Source of the DNA: Hermatobates lingyangjiaoensis
Lineage: Eukaryota; Arthropoda; Insecta; Hemiptera; Hermatobatidae
NCBI GenBank assembly: GCA_026182355.1
Contig: JAPFBL010000002.1
Coordinates: 2,108,001 to 2,172,000 of the forward strand
Reading direction: 5' to 3'
DNA length: 64,000 bases
Below are positions 25,251-37,400 of this stretch, piece after piece. Each line of letters begins with the position of its first letter. Within the stretch, counting starts at the first letter, position 1. Position numbers and translations under genes: made by a program. The notes beneath the pieces were generated by a model. It did no database searches. It saw only the letters and a program-made list of their open reading frames with translations, and was not told where the DNA came from.

Positions 25251-28200
25251 GAATTCTGCATGAGTGGTCCGGATCTCGAATATGATTGGCTATTTTTGAC
25301 CAAATTGTTTTTGCTTTTCCTCTTTGGATTCTATTGTTTCCGGCTAATGCAAGAGCCATTACTCAGTGAAACTCTTCAATGAAATCGGCATGACCGGCAT
25401 GACAGATATTGGGGGGCTCAGAGTCCCTCGTAAAACCAAACTGTTGTTCTGTTGTATCAGGACAACCACCCAACAAAAACCAATAGAAAAGAGACATTTC
25501 TGCACAGTGGGGTTGATGTCGACTGCGAGTACCCGTTTTTACAAAGGGACTGTGAGCCCTTTACTCCACCTGGCAGGAAGGCAGTGTCTTCATTGTCTAG
25601 TTTCCAGTCTCTACAGGATAACATCACGACCCAAACATCTTTACACCAGCATCTCATCAATAGCAGACCGACCTCCAACCATCAACCACCCACCAAAAAA
25701 CAAAACCCATAAAAAAGAGACTGTGCTGGGCAGTGTGGTGGATGTCGATTGCCAGTACTCTTATTTACAAAGGGACTGTGAGCCCCTTTTCACTTCCTGG
25801 CATGAAGGCAGCCGCTCCATTGTTAGTTTCCAGTCTCCATGAGAGAACAACTGCAGAACTTCGGATCTAATTGGAGCCTCACCCGGGGACCTCCAAGTGG
25901 GGAAACTGACACCGCAGGAAACAGTTTGGTTTTACGAGGGATTGTGAGCCCTACAATATCTGTCATGCCGGTGGGAGTGACTTCATGGAAGAGCTTCACT
26001 GAGTAATGGCTCTTGTTAGAGCCGGAACAATAGAATCCAAAGAGGAAAAGCAAAAACAATTTGGTCAAAAATAGCCAACCATATATATATATATATATAT
26101 ATATATTGAAAATGACACCAAACTTAGCTAATACCTGTTTCTTTACAAGTTTCTCCATTTTTCTAAATAACATTCTCGTTATAAATACCTCACAATAAAG
26201 TACATCTCCTACAGTCGTCATGTTTCTAGTGATCAATATTCATCTTCAGGACGTGAATAACTTATTGGGTGAATTTTCTGTTTTATTATATATGCAAAGT
26301 GAAGATAATAGGGGTTGTTTTACTTCAAGTTTAAGATAAATTGAGAAACTTATTAAAAAACAGGTATCAGCTAAATTAGGTGTCATTTTCAAAATGTATA
26401 TCTCAAGGAAAGATTGTTACCAAAATTTACGAAAGTATATATATATATATAAAGATTTCACATAAACACGTGAAATAACAATCAATGATCAAACCACAAT
26501 AAGAAAATGGGAAAGCAGACTAAGAACTTTCAACCGTAAAAGCGGTCGTCGTCAGAGTGTTCAGTTGGGTGTTTGACTCTGACGAAGACCGCTTGTTACG
26601 GTTGAAAGATCTTAGTCTTGCTTTCCCATTTTCTTATTGTGGTTTGATCATTTATATATATCAATGATCAAACATAATATTTTAATGTGAATAAAACCAG
26701 AATCACTTTTAACACTTTAATAACTTTTAGGCAGGTGAAGTTGGTTCGAAGGCTGCTCTTGAAGAACTAAGAAAAACTTTTGAAATTTATCGAGAAGAGA
26801 AGATAACGAATGAGAAAATTTTAAAAGAAACAATAGAAAGGCTACAGGAGGAGAATGCTACCAGATCTAGTGAGAGAGCAAAATTGGCTGCACAAATGGA
26901 ATATACAACAGAGAAATGCAAAACACTTAACTCACAAGTGAGTAGTTTGCGAGCTCAGGTAACGGCTCTCGAGGGACAATGCCGTAACCACACAACCTCT
27001 TCCCAGCGTCTGGAGCAGGCGCACGCTCACCTCAGACAGGTGATTAATTCTTGACTACATCCCTGAACAGCTTGAAATTTATTACTTGTTAACTAATTTC
27101 TCGTTATACTTCTTCATTACCATTTCATCTATTCTTCAACAAATGTAAACATACAAATTTGTAGTTTTATGTTTTAAAATAAAAAATGTTTAATTTAATT
27201 AGTTAAATTAAACGTAGTGAACTTGTTAAAGAAAGTGGCATGTTGAACCAGAGATATTATTTTGAAATTATAGTTCTTTGTTCGGCTTAATAGTTTATGC
27301 AACCTGTTGAAGAATTTTTTATTGAACCGGATAATACTTTTTAAAGCGTATTATTTCAATCGACTAAAACCATGTAGTGCCAATGAAATAAATGGTTTTC
27401 CCTCCGAAAACCATTAGGAACCACTTTGTTCATAATAAGATTGAATCAGTGGTCGCATGATGTATTATTTTTTTTATTAGTATAATTTAAAATTGATTCG
27501 TGAAGTTGCTAATGATTGTTGGTTTTGTTCATGTGTTTCAGGAAGCAATGAATGCAATGACTAAGTTGTCTGTTGCTGAAGTTTCTGTTTCGAACTTGAA
27601 GCAAGAAAACCAATTGTTGAAGGAGTCAGAGAAACGACTGCTTAACGAAAGAAACTCCGAAAGGAAGATGAGGGTTGGACAGGTGTGTTTTGTGGCTTCT
27701 TCATTGAATATATTATTTAATAGTTTTTGTTAAGTTGTTAATTTTACTGATTTTGGATAAGTTGATTATTATCCATTTCTGTAATTTGGGCTTCTTAATT
27801 TCTTATTTGATGCGATGGTTTGAAACCATTACTTTGAATGAGGTTTGATTTCATTTTATACTTTGTAAAATTTGGCCCTTCACCATGAAATCGTAGTCAA
27901 TTTATATATATACAAGAAATAATCCAAAAGAGTAACTTGCGAAGTACCTTTGATAAATCAACTGGAGACAGAATAAGTATTCATGTAATTAATTATTGAC
28001 TATTTCTGATTATTGCTCTTAAATATGTAAATTAATTTATTCATTCTTTTGAATCCATTTACGATTTTTCTTTATGTTCAATCCCTAGTAATGCTGGTTT
28101 TAATTTGTTTTGTGTCATTCAATTTCGTCCATAATATTCAGTTATTTTCAAATCATTGATTAATGGTAATATCATAATCATTATTTCTATATTTATTTTA

Positions 28201-31200
28201 GCACTTTTTCTTTCAAAAATAATACCTCAACTTGACTGTAAGTAATCATTAAAAAAATGGATTTCGAGATTTTGACGTATATCCATACCTTTTGAAATCC
28301 ACTTTGTGTGTATGTGTGTATCCAAAAGTGTGTAGGCGCATTGATGGTGTCAATTCTAACGGGTCACACTGTTTAGTAGGATTAAATTGATGTCGTACCT
28401 CAAAATAGCCCTAATAGTGTTGTTGCCTGTAGTTGTGCAATATTGCCTAATGAGAAATCAAGTTTTTTGCCCTGTGATTTTAGATGGCATTTTTTCTTGT
28501 AACCTAAAAGTAATAATCAGTTCATATTAAACTGATATTGGGAATAAAACAACTAAAACCGTATTTTTTTTTAGTAAATTGTTTATTGACCCGGATAATA
28601 CTTTTTAAAAAAGTATTATTTCAGGTACCTAAAACCATATAGAACCATTGAAATAGTTTCCATAAATTCGGAATATTGGACTTAGAAATTACATTTAAAA
28701 GGGTAACATTTATTCTCCATTTGGAGGAACTTGTCAAATTGTTATGAATATTAACAATCATTACATTTTTGTAGCAAGTGACAACCTAAAAGATCAATTT
28801 AGTCATTTGATTTATTGTCTTGATTATAATTTTCAATATTTGATAGTATATCTACAGAAACAACAAAAATTAGTTGAACTGATTGTGAATGGTCAGATAA
28901 TACAGTTGATTCTAGTAAAATTGAATATAGACTACTCCAGATTTTTCTAAAGGAGTATTATAACATTAGGTGATGTAGAAAATATTTTATGTAAAAAATG
29001 AGCTCGGTTTAAAGCGTCAAGTCAGAAAAACTATTCTTTTTTTTTTAATTCAATTGCATTTTTTTGAAGGTTGCCTTTTCCCGACAATTTAAAAATTGTA
29101 CTTAGTTTAAGTAAATCAATATGTTTTGATTTTTCTCGTTTTCCCGGTAAAATTGAATTAATTTATATTATGAATCTATCTAGAGTTAAGTTATACTCGT
29201 GGATTTTAAATAGATTCTTTGTAGTTCGGCTCAAAAGTGCTGTGGGTTTTCCATTTTTGTGCAAGATTACAAGAGTATATTTAACTGTTCGGAAACTCTC
29301 TCACACCTGTTGCATCCTCATTTGATGCCATTTTTTTTTTAAATATTTTAGATTCACGGTTGATTTCACCCATGGTACAAAAAAGAACACGTCAATTTAA
29401 ATTTTAATTATATTTTTCATTGTTGTTTCTGGAATATTAAATGTTAACATTTAAACATAACACATGATTTTAATATGATAATTGTTAGTACCACAGAGGT
29501 TGCAGTTCTTAAAAGAAATGTACTATTTACCTATATATAGTGCTCCTATATTTTTTTTTCTCTGGAAAGTTTCGGATTTTTGTGTTTTCTAAAGGGAAAC
29601 AGTTATTAGCTCTTTGTTCTGGTAGATTGACAATATCCCGAAACCTTTTGTGTGAGGAGCGAAATTCATGAAGTAATATTTAATTATTTAGACAAGTTTA
29701 TTTAAAATCTTATTGATAATAAGATTTATTATCAATAATAAAATTTATGCCTTGGTATTCAATGATTTTTGTTTGTGGGCTTGCACAAAATCATAAGAGC
29801 TCCATTGCACTCTTGAACTTTATCTCATTGCCATCGATTGCGGTCTAATAGCCAAGACACTTAATAATATTTATTATTTTAATTATTGCTATGAACTGTA
29901 ATAACTATTATCACAGTATTTAAAATATGTGATGTGCAGGAGATGTTAATGGCGAACCTCGAGATGTTGAAGAGTAAATTAGAATGCAGCGACGCTGAAG
30001 GAAGAATTAGACTAGAGACAAGATTGGACGAGGCCAATGCCGAACTTGTCGCTCTCCGAAGACGTCTTCAGGTTACAAATTTACAAACATTACAAATGTC
30101 AAATGACACTGCCTATCGTGGTTACGTGTTTCTATTCATTCGTTCTAACGATAGACATGGTATTGAAAGTTAGTTATTACACTCGTAGAGATGATGATAT
30201 AGAGACCTAGTATCTGTTGAAACTCTTGTACAAAATAGGGAAACAATTTAATAGAAACAGTTTAGAATTTTTTTTTTAATATTAGATGTTTTACCCTTTC
30301 AAGTTGGATCCATATAAAATGCTTGAAATCCCTATTATTCAGTAAAAAAATCATCTTTAAATCTAATGTTTGCTGGATAACTCAAAAAGATATTGTTTTT
30401 TACAACACTTTGCAGAGTTACAGAAAAGCCAATTCCAAGTTAGAGTAACTTAGTTACCTACAAGAACCTACTGTAGTTTGTTGATGGTAAATCGATGATA
30501 CTGGTTCCATTTTCCATACTCGTAATAAACTTGGAGAATTCACAATCGTACTAGTAATAACTTACGTGTATCAATACAAGCTGTTAAATTTTTCTTTAAA
30601 TAACTGTAATCATATAATATGCAGATGTAGTTATAGAAGGAAATATTAATGGGATTATAGTATTCCAAGTTTAAATTAAACTCTCAATGCCAACGTTTAA
30701 GTTTTACTTCAAACCTTTTGATATACATACAATATAAGAAAGAATGCACAAAATCATTCATCAGCCAGAATCTTAATATATATATATATATATATATAAA
30801 CTCAAAAATTGTTATTGACCTCTTCTATTCTATTCACTGTTTTGTTATTGAGGGCTAGGTCAAATAAAAGAAAATAAACTCCTTTCTAGGCCGACGTTTC
30901 GATGTATTTGTACATCATCTTCAGGGCTAAAATTAGAGTAAGACTATAATACATTTATCAAGACAATCTACAACTCACATAGAGAAATAACACATATTTT
31001 TGTTAAGATCAACGGATACATACAAAAGGTTATTTTATAATCAGAGTTGTTGAGTAGACATCTATTTAAATTTTGATACAAATCTATTGATACTTTTAAA
31101 TAGATGTGTACTCAACAACTCTGATTATAAAATAACCTTTTGTATGTATTTGTTGGTCTTAAAAAATGTGTGTTAGTTCTCTATGTGAGTTGTAGATTGT

Positions 31201-34200
31201 TTTGATAAATGTATTATACTCTTACTCTAATTTTAGCCCTGAAGATGATGTACAAATACATCGAAACATCGGCCTAGAAAGGAGTTTATTTTCTTTTATT
31301 TGACCTAGCCCTCAATAACAAAACATTGAATATATATATATCAATGATCAAACCACAATAAGAAACAACCCAACTCCAGTTGGGTTTTTTGACTCTGACG
31401 AAGACCGCTTGTTAAGGTTGGAAGATCTTAGTCTTGTTTTCCCATTTTCTTTTTGTGGTTTGATCATTGATTGTTATTTCACGTGTTTATGTGAAATCTT
31501 TATATATATATATATATATTAAGATTTTACATAAACACATGAAATAATAAACTGCTTGGTTATTTGAACATTTTCGGTGTTCAGTTCAGTTTCGAATTAA
31601 ACAAGTTCCTCTGTACTATAACAAATTACACATTTATGAAATATAACTGAAATATCTTAGCGTTAGATCATATCGCTCTTAAAATTTAGATCTTAATGCA
31701 ATCATTAAAATATTTATACAGTTTTTTTTCATAAAATAAGTCTAAAAAATTATCATTCTTCGTCATTTTCAGCATTAGATTTAAATTCTAGAACATTATT
31801 TGCTTGAAAATAATCTTTTATCTAAATGAATAGAAATAAAATCAATTTTTTCGTTCTGTAATTTTAAAAAAGAAGAAATCATTTTACTTTCCTGAATGTT
31901 GGCCTGAACTTACAGGAGGAACAGGACAGACTTTTGAAGAAAGTGGAATTAGCTGAAGAGCAGTGTAAAACAGCGAAAGAGAGATTAGATGCGGAAAAGA
32001 AGTTGAACGAAAAGTTGTCGGAAGAATTAAGGGAAGCCAGGGAATCTGTTAAGAACATAGAAGAGAAGATGGAGGATGCTTCTAACAGATTTGGTTCTGC
32101 CATCATGTCCAGTCAACCTGTCGTCGAAAGAGGTAATCATTGCACTCTACGATGAAACAGGTTACCGTTGCACTTTATGATGAAAGAGGTAATCATTGCA
32201 CTTTACGATGAAACAGGTAATCATTGCACTTTATGATGAAAGAGGTAACCATTGCACTTTACGATGAAACAGATAATCATTGCACTTCATGATGAAAGAG
32301 GTAATCATTGCACTTTACGATGAAACATGTTACCATTGCACTTTATGATGAAAGAGGTAATCATTGCACTTTACGATGAAACTGTAATCATTGTTTGACC
32401 TCAACCCTCAAAAAATTACATTATATATATATATACTTAAATAAACCGTGACACATAGACAGAAACATAACAAAAGACTCACTTTTCAATATTTTGACCG
32501 TAATGGCGGTCGTCTTCAGGAGAAGAAGTGAATTGACGGAGGGACGACAGTCAACTAAAGAACTCACTGGGTGAGGGCTAAAGCAGTGCTGCCACGAAAG
32601 AGAAAAACCTTCATGAAAAAACGTAGTGAGTTCTTTAGTTGACTGTCGTCCCTCTGTCAATTCACTTCTTCTCCTGAGGACGACCGCCCTTATGTCGAAA
32701 TATTGAAAAGTGAGTATTGGTTATGTTTCTGTCTATGTGTCACAGTTTATTTAAGTATATATATATAAAGCTTTCACATAAACACGTGAAATAACAAACA
32801 ATGATCAAACCACAATAAGAAATGGGAAAACAAGACTAAGATCTTTCAACCGTAACAAGTTGGGTTTTTGACTCTGACGAAGACCGTCTTATAACATATG
32901 TTATGTCTTATAACAAAAATGCATGACCTGGTAACCGAAATTTGGGAGAAGGAAGAAATGCCAGATGCATGGAACCTAGCAATTATTTGTCCAATCCATA
33001 AAAAGAATGACAAGCTGGACTGTACAAACTATCGAGGAATCTCGTTGCTTGACATAGGGTATAAAATATTTGAAAAAATACTCAGCAAAAGGCTGTACCC
33101 TGTTACCGAGTCCCTCTTAGGTGACTATCAATGTGGGTTCAGAACAAATAGATCAACTAATGATCAGATCTTCTCACTGCGCCAAATATTTGAGAAATGC
33201 TATGAGTATAACGTAAATGTGCACCAACTATATATTGATTTTAAGAAGGCCTATGACACATTGAAAAGAGGGCAGCTGATCCAAGCATTACGAGAGTTCC
33301 AAGTACCAAGTAAGCTGACTAAGTTAATAAAGATGACACTAAGTAACACCAGAAGCTTAGTGAAAGTAGATGGCGAACTCTCAAATCCATTCAATGTCCA
33401 AATAGGTGTTCGACAGGGAGGTGTCATATCAACTACACTATTCAATTTGGCAATAGAGAAAGCTATGCGACAGATCCCATTAAATACAGGCGGAACATTA
33501 TTTAATAGAATGCTACAGGTACTAATGTTTGCAGATGATGCAGCAATACTGGCAAGAACTATGAGAGCATTAGAGGAAGGCTACGCCGCATTGGAAGCTG
33601 CAGCTGGTGAACTTGGTCTCCAAGTAAGTGTGGAAAAGACAAAGTATGTTTTCTGCAGCAGGGGTGGAAATGGAAATATAGACCAAGTGAATATAAATGG
33701 AAAACATTTTGAAGCCTGTGAACATTTTAAGTACCTAGGGACAATAATCCATAACAGCTGCTCCATGGGACAGGAAATTAAGGCTAGAGTGACTGCCGGA
33801 AACAGAGCATATTTTGGACTGAGCAAAATTTTTAAGAACCAACGGTTAAATAGAGCCTCCAAGCTGCGAGTATACAGAACAGTAGTGCGCCCAGTGGTTC
33901 TGTATGGAGCGGAAACTTGGACCCTCACCAAGAGCGAAGAAAATATGCTGTGCCGGTGGGAGAGAAAAATCCTGAGGAAAATTTTTGGAGCAGTCCGGAT
34001 AAATGGAGAATGGAGGATCCGCCCCAACAGAGAAGTGATGGAGCTATATGGACACCCCGATGTAGTTGCTGAAGCAAGGAAAGCAAGGCTTAGGTGGGCG
34101 GGTCATATGGAGAGAATGCCTCAGGACAGAGCAGCGAAAAAGCTATATCGAGGAAACCCTGGTGGGAGACGACTAAGAGGGAGACCGAGGCTTCGCTGGA

Positions 34201-34402
34201 TCGATGGTGTGGAAGAGGACCTGAGGAAGCTAGGTGTACGTCGGTGGCGCACCGTCGCCACAGACCGGGCAGCCTGGAGGGCAATAATTGGTCAGGCCCA
34301 GTCCCTCCACGGGACGTAGAGCCAACGAGTAGTAGTAGTAGAAGACCGCTTGTTACGGTTGAAAGATCTTAGTCTTGTTTTCCCATTTCTTATTGTGGTT
34401 TG

Positions 34403-34473
<71 letters not shown>

Positions 34474-37400
34474 TAATTTTTTGAGGGTTGAGGTCCAATA
34501 ATTTTAAACTAGTCCTTTTGCCAACGTTTCGACATATATTTATGTCATCTTCAGGGCTTGGAAATCTGTCTATGTTGCAGCATACCAGGGCAGCAACATA
34601 AACAGATTTCCAAGCCCTGAAGATGACATAAATATATGTCGAAACGTCGGCAAAAGGACTAGTTTAAAATCATTGGACCTCAACCCTCAAAAAATTACAT
34701 CATATAAATATTGGGTCAAGAACACAAATCATGATATATATATATATATAGGTAACTCACCACAAATTAGAGAAGATAGTCGCTCTAAGGCATTTCGTTT
34801 TCACGTCGTCAGAGAGCACTTGCTCTCTGACGACGTGAAAACGAAAGGCCTTAGAGCGACTATCTTCTCTAATTTGTGGTGAGTTACCTGAATATTTATA
34901 TCACGTGTTATTGTGACAATTTTCTATATATATATATATGTATAGTAACAAACAGTTATGTGGACTATGAAAACGTACTAATAGTACGAGTCCAATGATA
35001 TAAGTTGCGGGAAATAACCGAAATAATAAAGATTATTTTTTTCTGCAATTATTTCCATTTAACTCTCATTATTTTAAAATTGCTATTTATTTAAGATATT
35101 TAATTATAATCAGTTTATTCCAGGTGAAAGGAAAACTACTTTAAGGATATACATCATTTAATTATACCCATATTTAAAACATACGACTTTTGATTTTTAC
35201 CTACTTATTCGAAGAAATTCCAGTTGCGTAAAAGTTATAAAAAAAAAGGTTTTTTCTTTGTAGATAATCGTATCAAAGAGTTGGAAAGGTTGAAACATGA
35301 TTTGGAGACAGATGTGAAAAACATGAACGAGAAATTGTCTCAGTCCAAGAAAAACATGGATGACCTCGCACAAGTGTGTCAAGTAACTGAACGGCAGCTC
35401 ATAGAAATTACTGAAAAATATGAGTTACTCAAGCAGGAGTCGGAATCCACGTGAGTTTAATTTGATTTAAATTCGACTTAATTGAAGTCACTAGCCATTG
35501 TGTAGAGTATCAAACTGGTTCACTTTTATTCACTAGTATTGTCTTTTGTTGTTCTGTATAACTGATTGTTATTTTTATTTTACGATAAAAATAATAATAG
35601 TAATCATGAATAAACTATCTTTTGACCTTTAGACTAATTTAAACGTTTTTATTAAGGTTATCCATTTTGAATAATTATTTGATATTGTTTATGGCAGTTG
35701 GTGGTCTAAAAATTACCACTCTGCTGATTCCAGCATTTGACGGATGATTATTGAATTTGACATATAGTCAACCCTTGACTATGCGGAAAATTGTAACCAT
35801 TACAAAGATATTTTCAGATAATGTATGGCAAATTAAGAACTATAGTTTGAATTGTTTACTTTATTTTGTTAACAAAATGTGAATTTGACTGATTACTTAT
35901 TATTTTTATAAATAAATAATTAAATTTATTAAGAATTCAATGGGGACAAATATAATTTACACTACGCTGAGAAAACTTATTAGTCAAATGTCTACAGTTC
36001 TGGTTTTTAGGTATCTTTAAGAGAACTGTGGTATCAATATTGATTACACCTAGGTAAAATTGAAATAAACTAGTTGATTTATTTTTTTATAAAAAAAAAA
36101 CACTTTTGTACTGAAATAAATACCTTGCAATCATGGTAATTGTTTATTCAATAATGATGTTTAATTCATTTCTTTATAAGTTCAGGAAGTGATGTTTGAA
36201 TCTTTTTATAATTTCAGACACCATTCCAGGTTTCAATCGAAAGACGATGTAAATTTTGTAGAGCGAAATTTTTGCCATTGAGTCAGGAATATTTAAGTTC
36301 ATTTCAAATATGTAATCTTAGAATATCATGGTTTGGCTCATGATAGGCTGTTTACTGACCAGACCTACCACTACCAGACCTTACTTACTACCTTACTACC
36401 ACTACCAGACCTTACCTTACTATCCTTATACCACTACCAGACCTTACCTTACTACCTTAGTACCACTACCAAACCTTACCTTACTACCCTGATACCACTA
36501 CCAGACCTTACCTTACACCTTAGTACCACTACCAGACCTTACCTTACTACCCTGATTCCACTACCAGACCTTACCTTCCAACATTACTACCACTACCAGA
36601 CCTTACCTTACTACCCTGATACCACTACCAGACTTTACATTACTACCTTAATACCACTACCAGACCTTACCTTACTACCTTACTACCACTACCAGACTTT
36701 ACCTTACTACCTTAATACCACTACCAGACTTACCAGGCCAGTCACATTTCTTTGCATTACTTGCTATTGGAATAATATGTACAGATTTATGTTTAGAAAT
36801 ACCTAGCAATAACTTAACTATTGATGAGATTTTGTTATAGTATAAAGGAGATGAAGAAGACAGAAGGTGAATTGAGGAATACGATGAAGCAGTTGGAAAT
36901 TAGAGTATCGACCTCAAAGGCTGCTGAAGCAGAACTGGCAGCGCACAAGGAAGGAGAACTGTCCTCTCTTCGAACGCGAGTGGATACACTTAGTAAGTCT
37001 TTGAGGATTGGAGCTTACCAGTAAGGAAGCTTGAGCTAACTGTGCAATGGTCATAGGCAATGAGCTGAGGGAGGAGAGAGACCGTGGTGCTAATTTACAG
37101 AAGGAGCTCAATGAGGTGTCGGTTGCTGTGAGGAGGGAAACTGAGAGGTATACGGAAGAAGTGAAACAGAAGGCGACCATTCAACAGGCTAGTCTTCACC
37201 ATTAAAGCATTTTAATAAGTATCGCTTTTAATTGTATTAAGCCTGAAGTACAATATGCAATATTATTCTGAGGTATACTGTATGTTGATATATAGTCTGT
37301 AATGTAACAAAATTGTAGCTGAGTCATTACCTTAGTTTAGTATTAATGGGAATATATATAATCTTATAAACTACTATTTTTAAATGACCGTGCATATATT

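Larger units (their letters stand above)
32765..34410. repeat. CTGACGAAGACCG palindrome split by a LINE insertion
   Basis: The left arm (32770-32886) and right arm (34341-34407) are parts of one repeat. Its GACGAAGACCG core is interrupted by 1454 bp of LINE sequence, and the 8 bp GAAGACCG is duplicated on both sides (32879-32886, 34341-34348). Confidence 0.85.

Noticed and set aside
25366..26236. Open frames of 158 and 137 codons on opposite strands
   Set aside because: They follow the arms and internal duplication of a foldback repeat, are mirror images of each other and match no known protein.
32124..32392. CRISPR-like array of regular repeats
   Set aside because: The units are contiguous without unique spacers and lie in a eukaryotic intron; it is a minisatellite.
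32898..34319. Host gene of 473 codons
   Set aside because: Reverse transcriptase motifs, target-site duplication and TAG-repeat tail show it is a LINE insertion.
36333..36806. 157-codon open frame of LPLPDLT repeats
   Set aside because: It is produced by a tandem repeat with no stop in one frame; no splice sites or domain, and it disagrees with the TPR frame.
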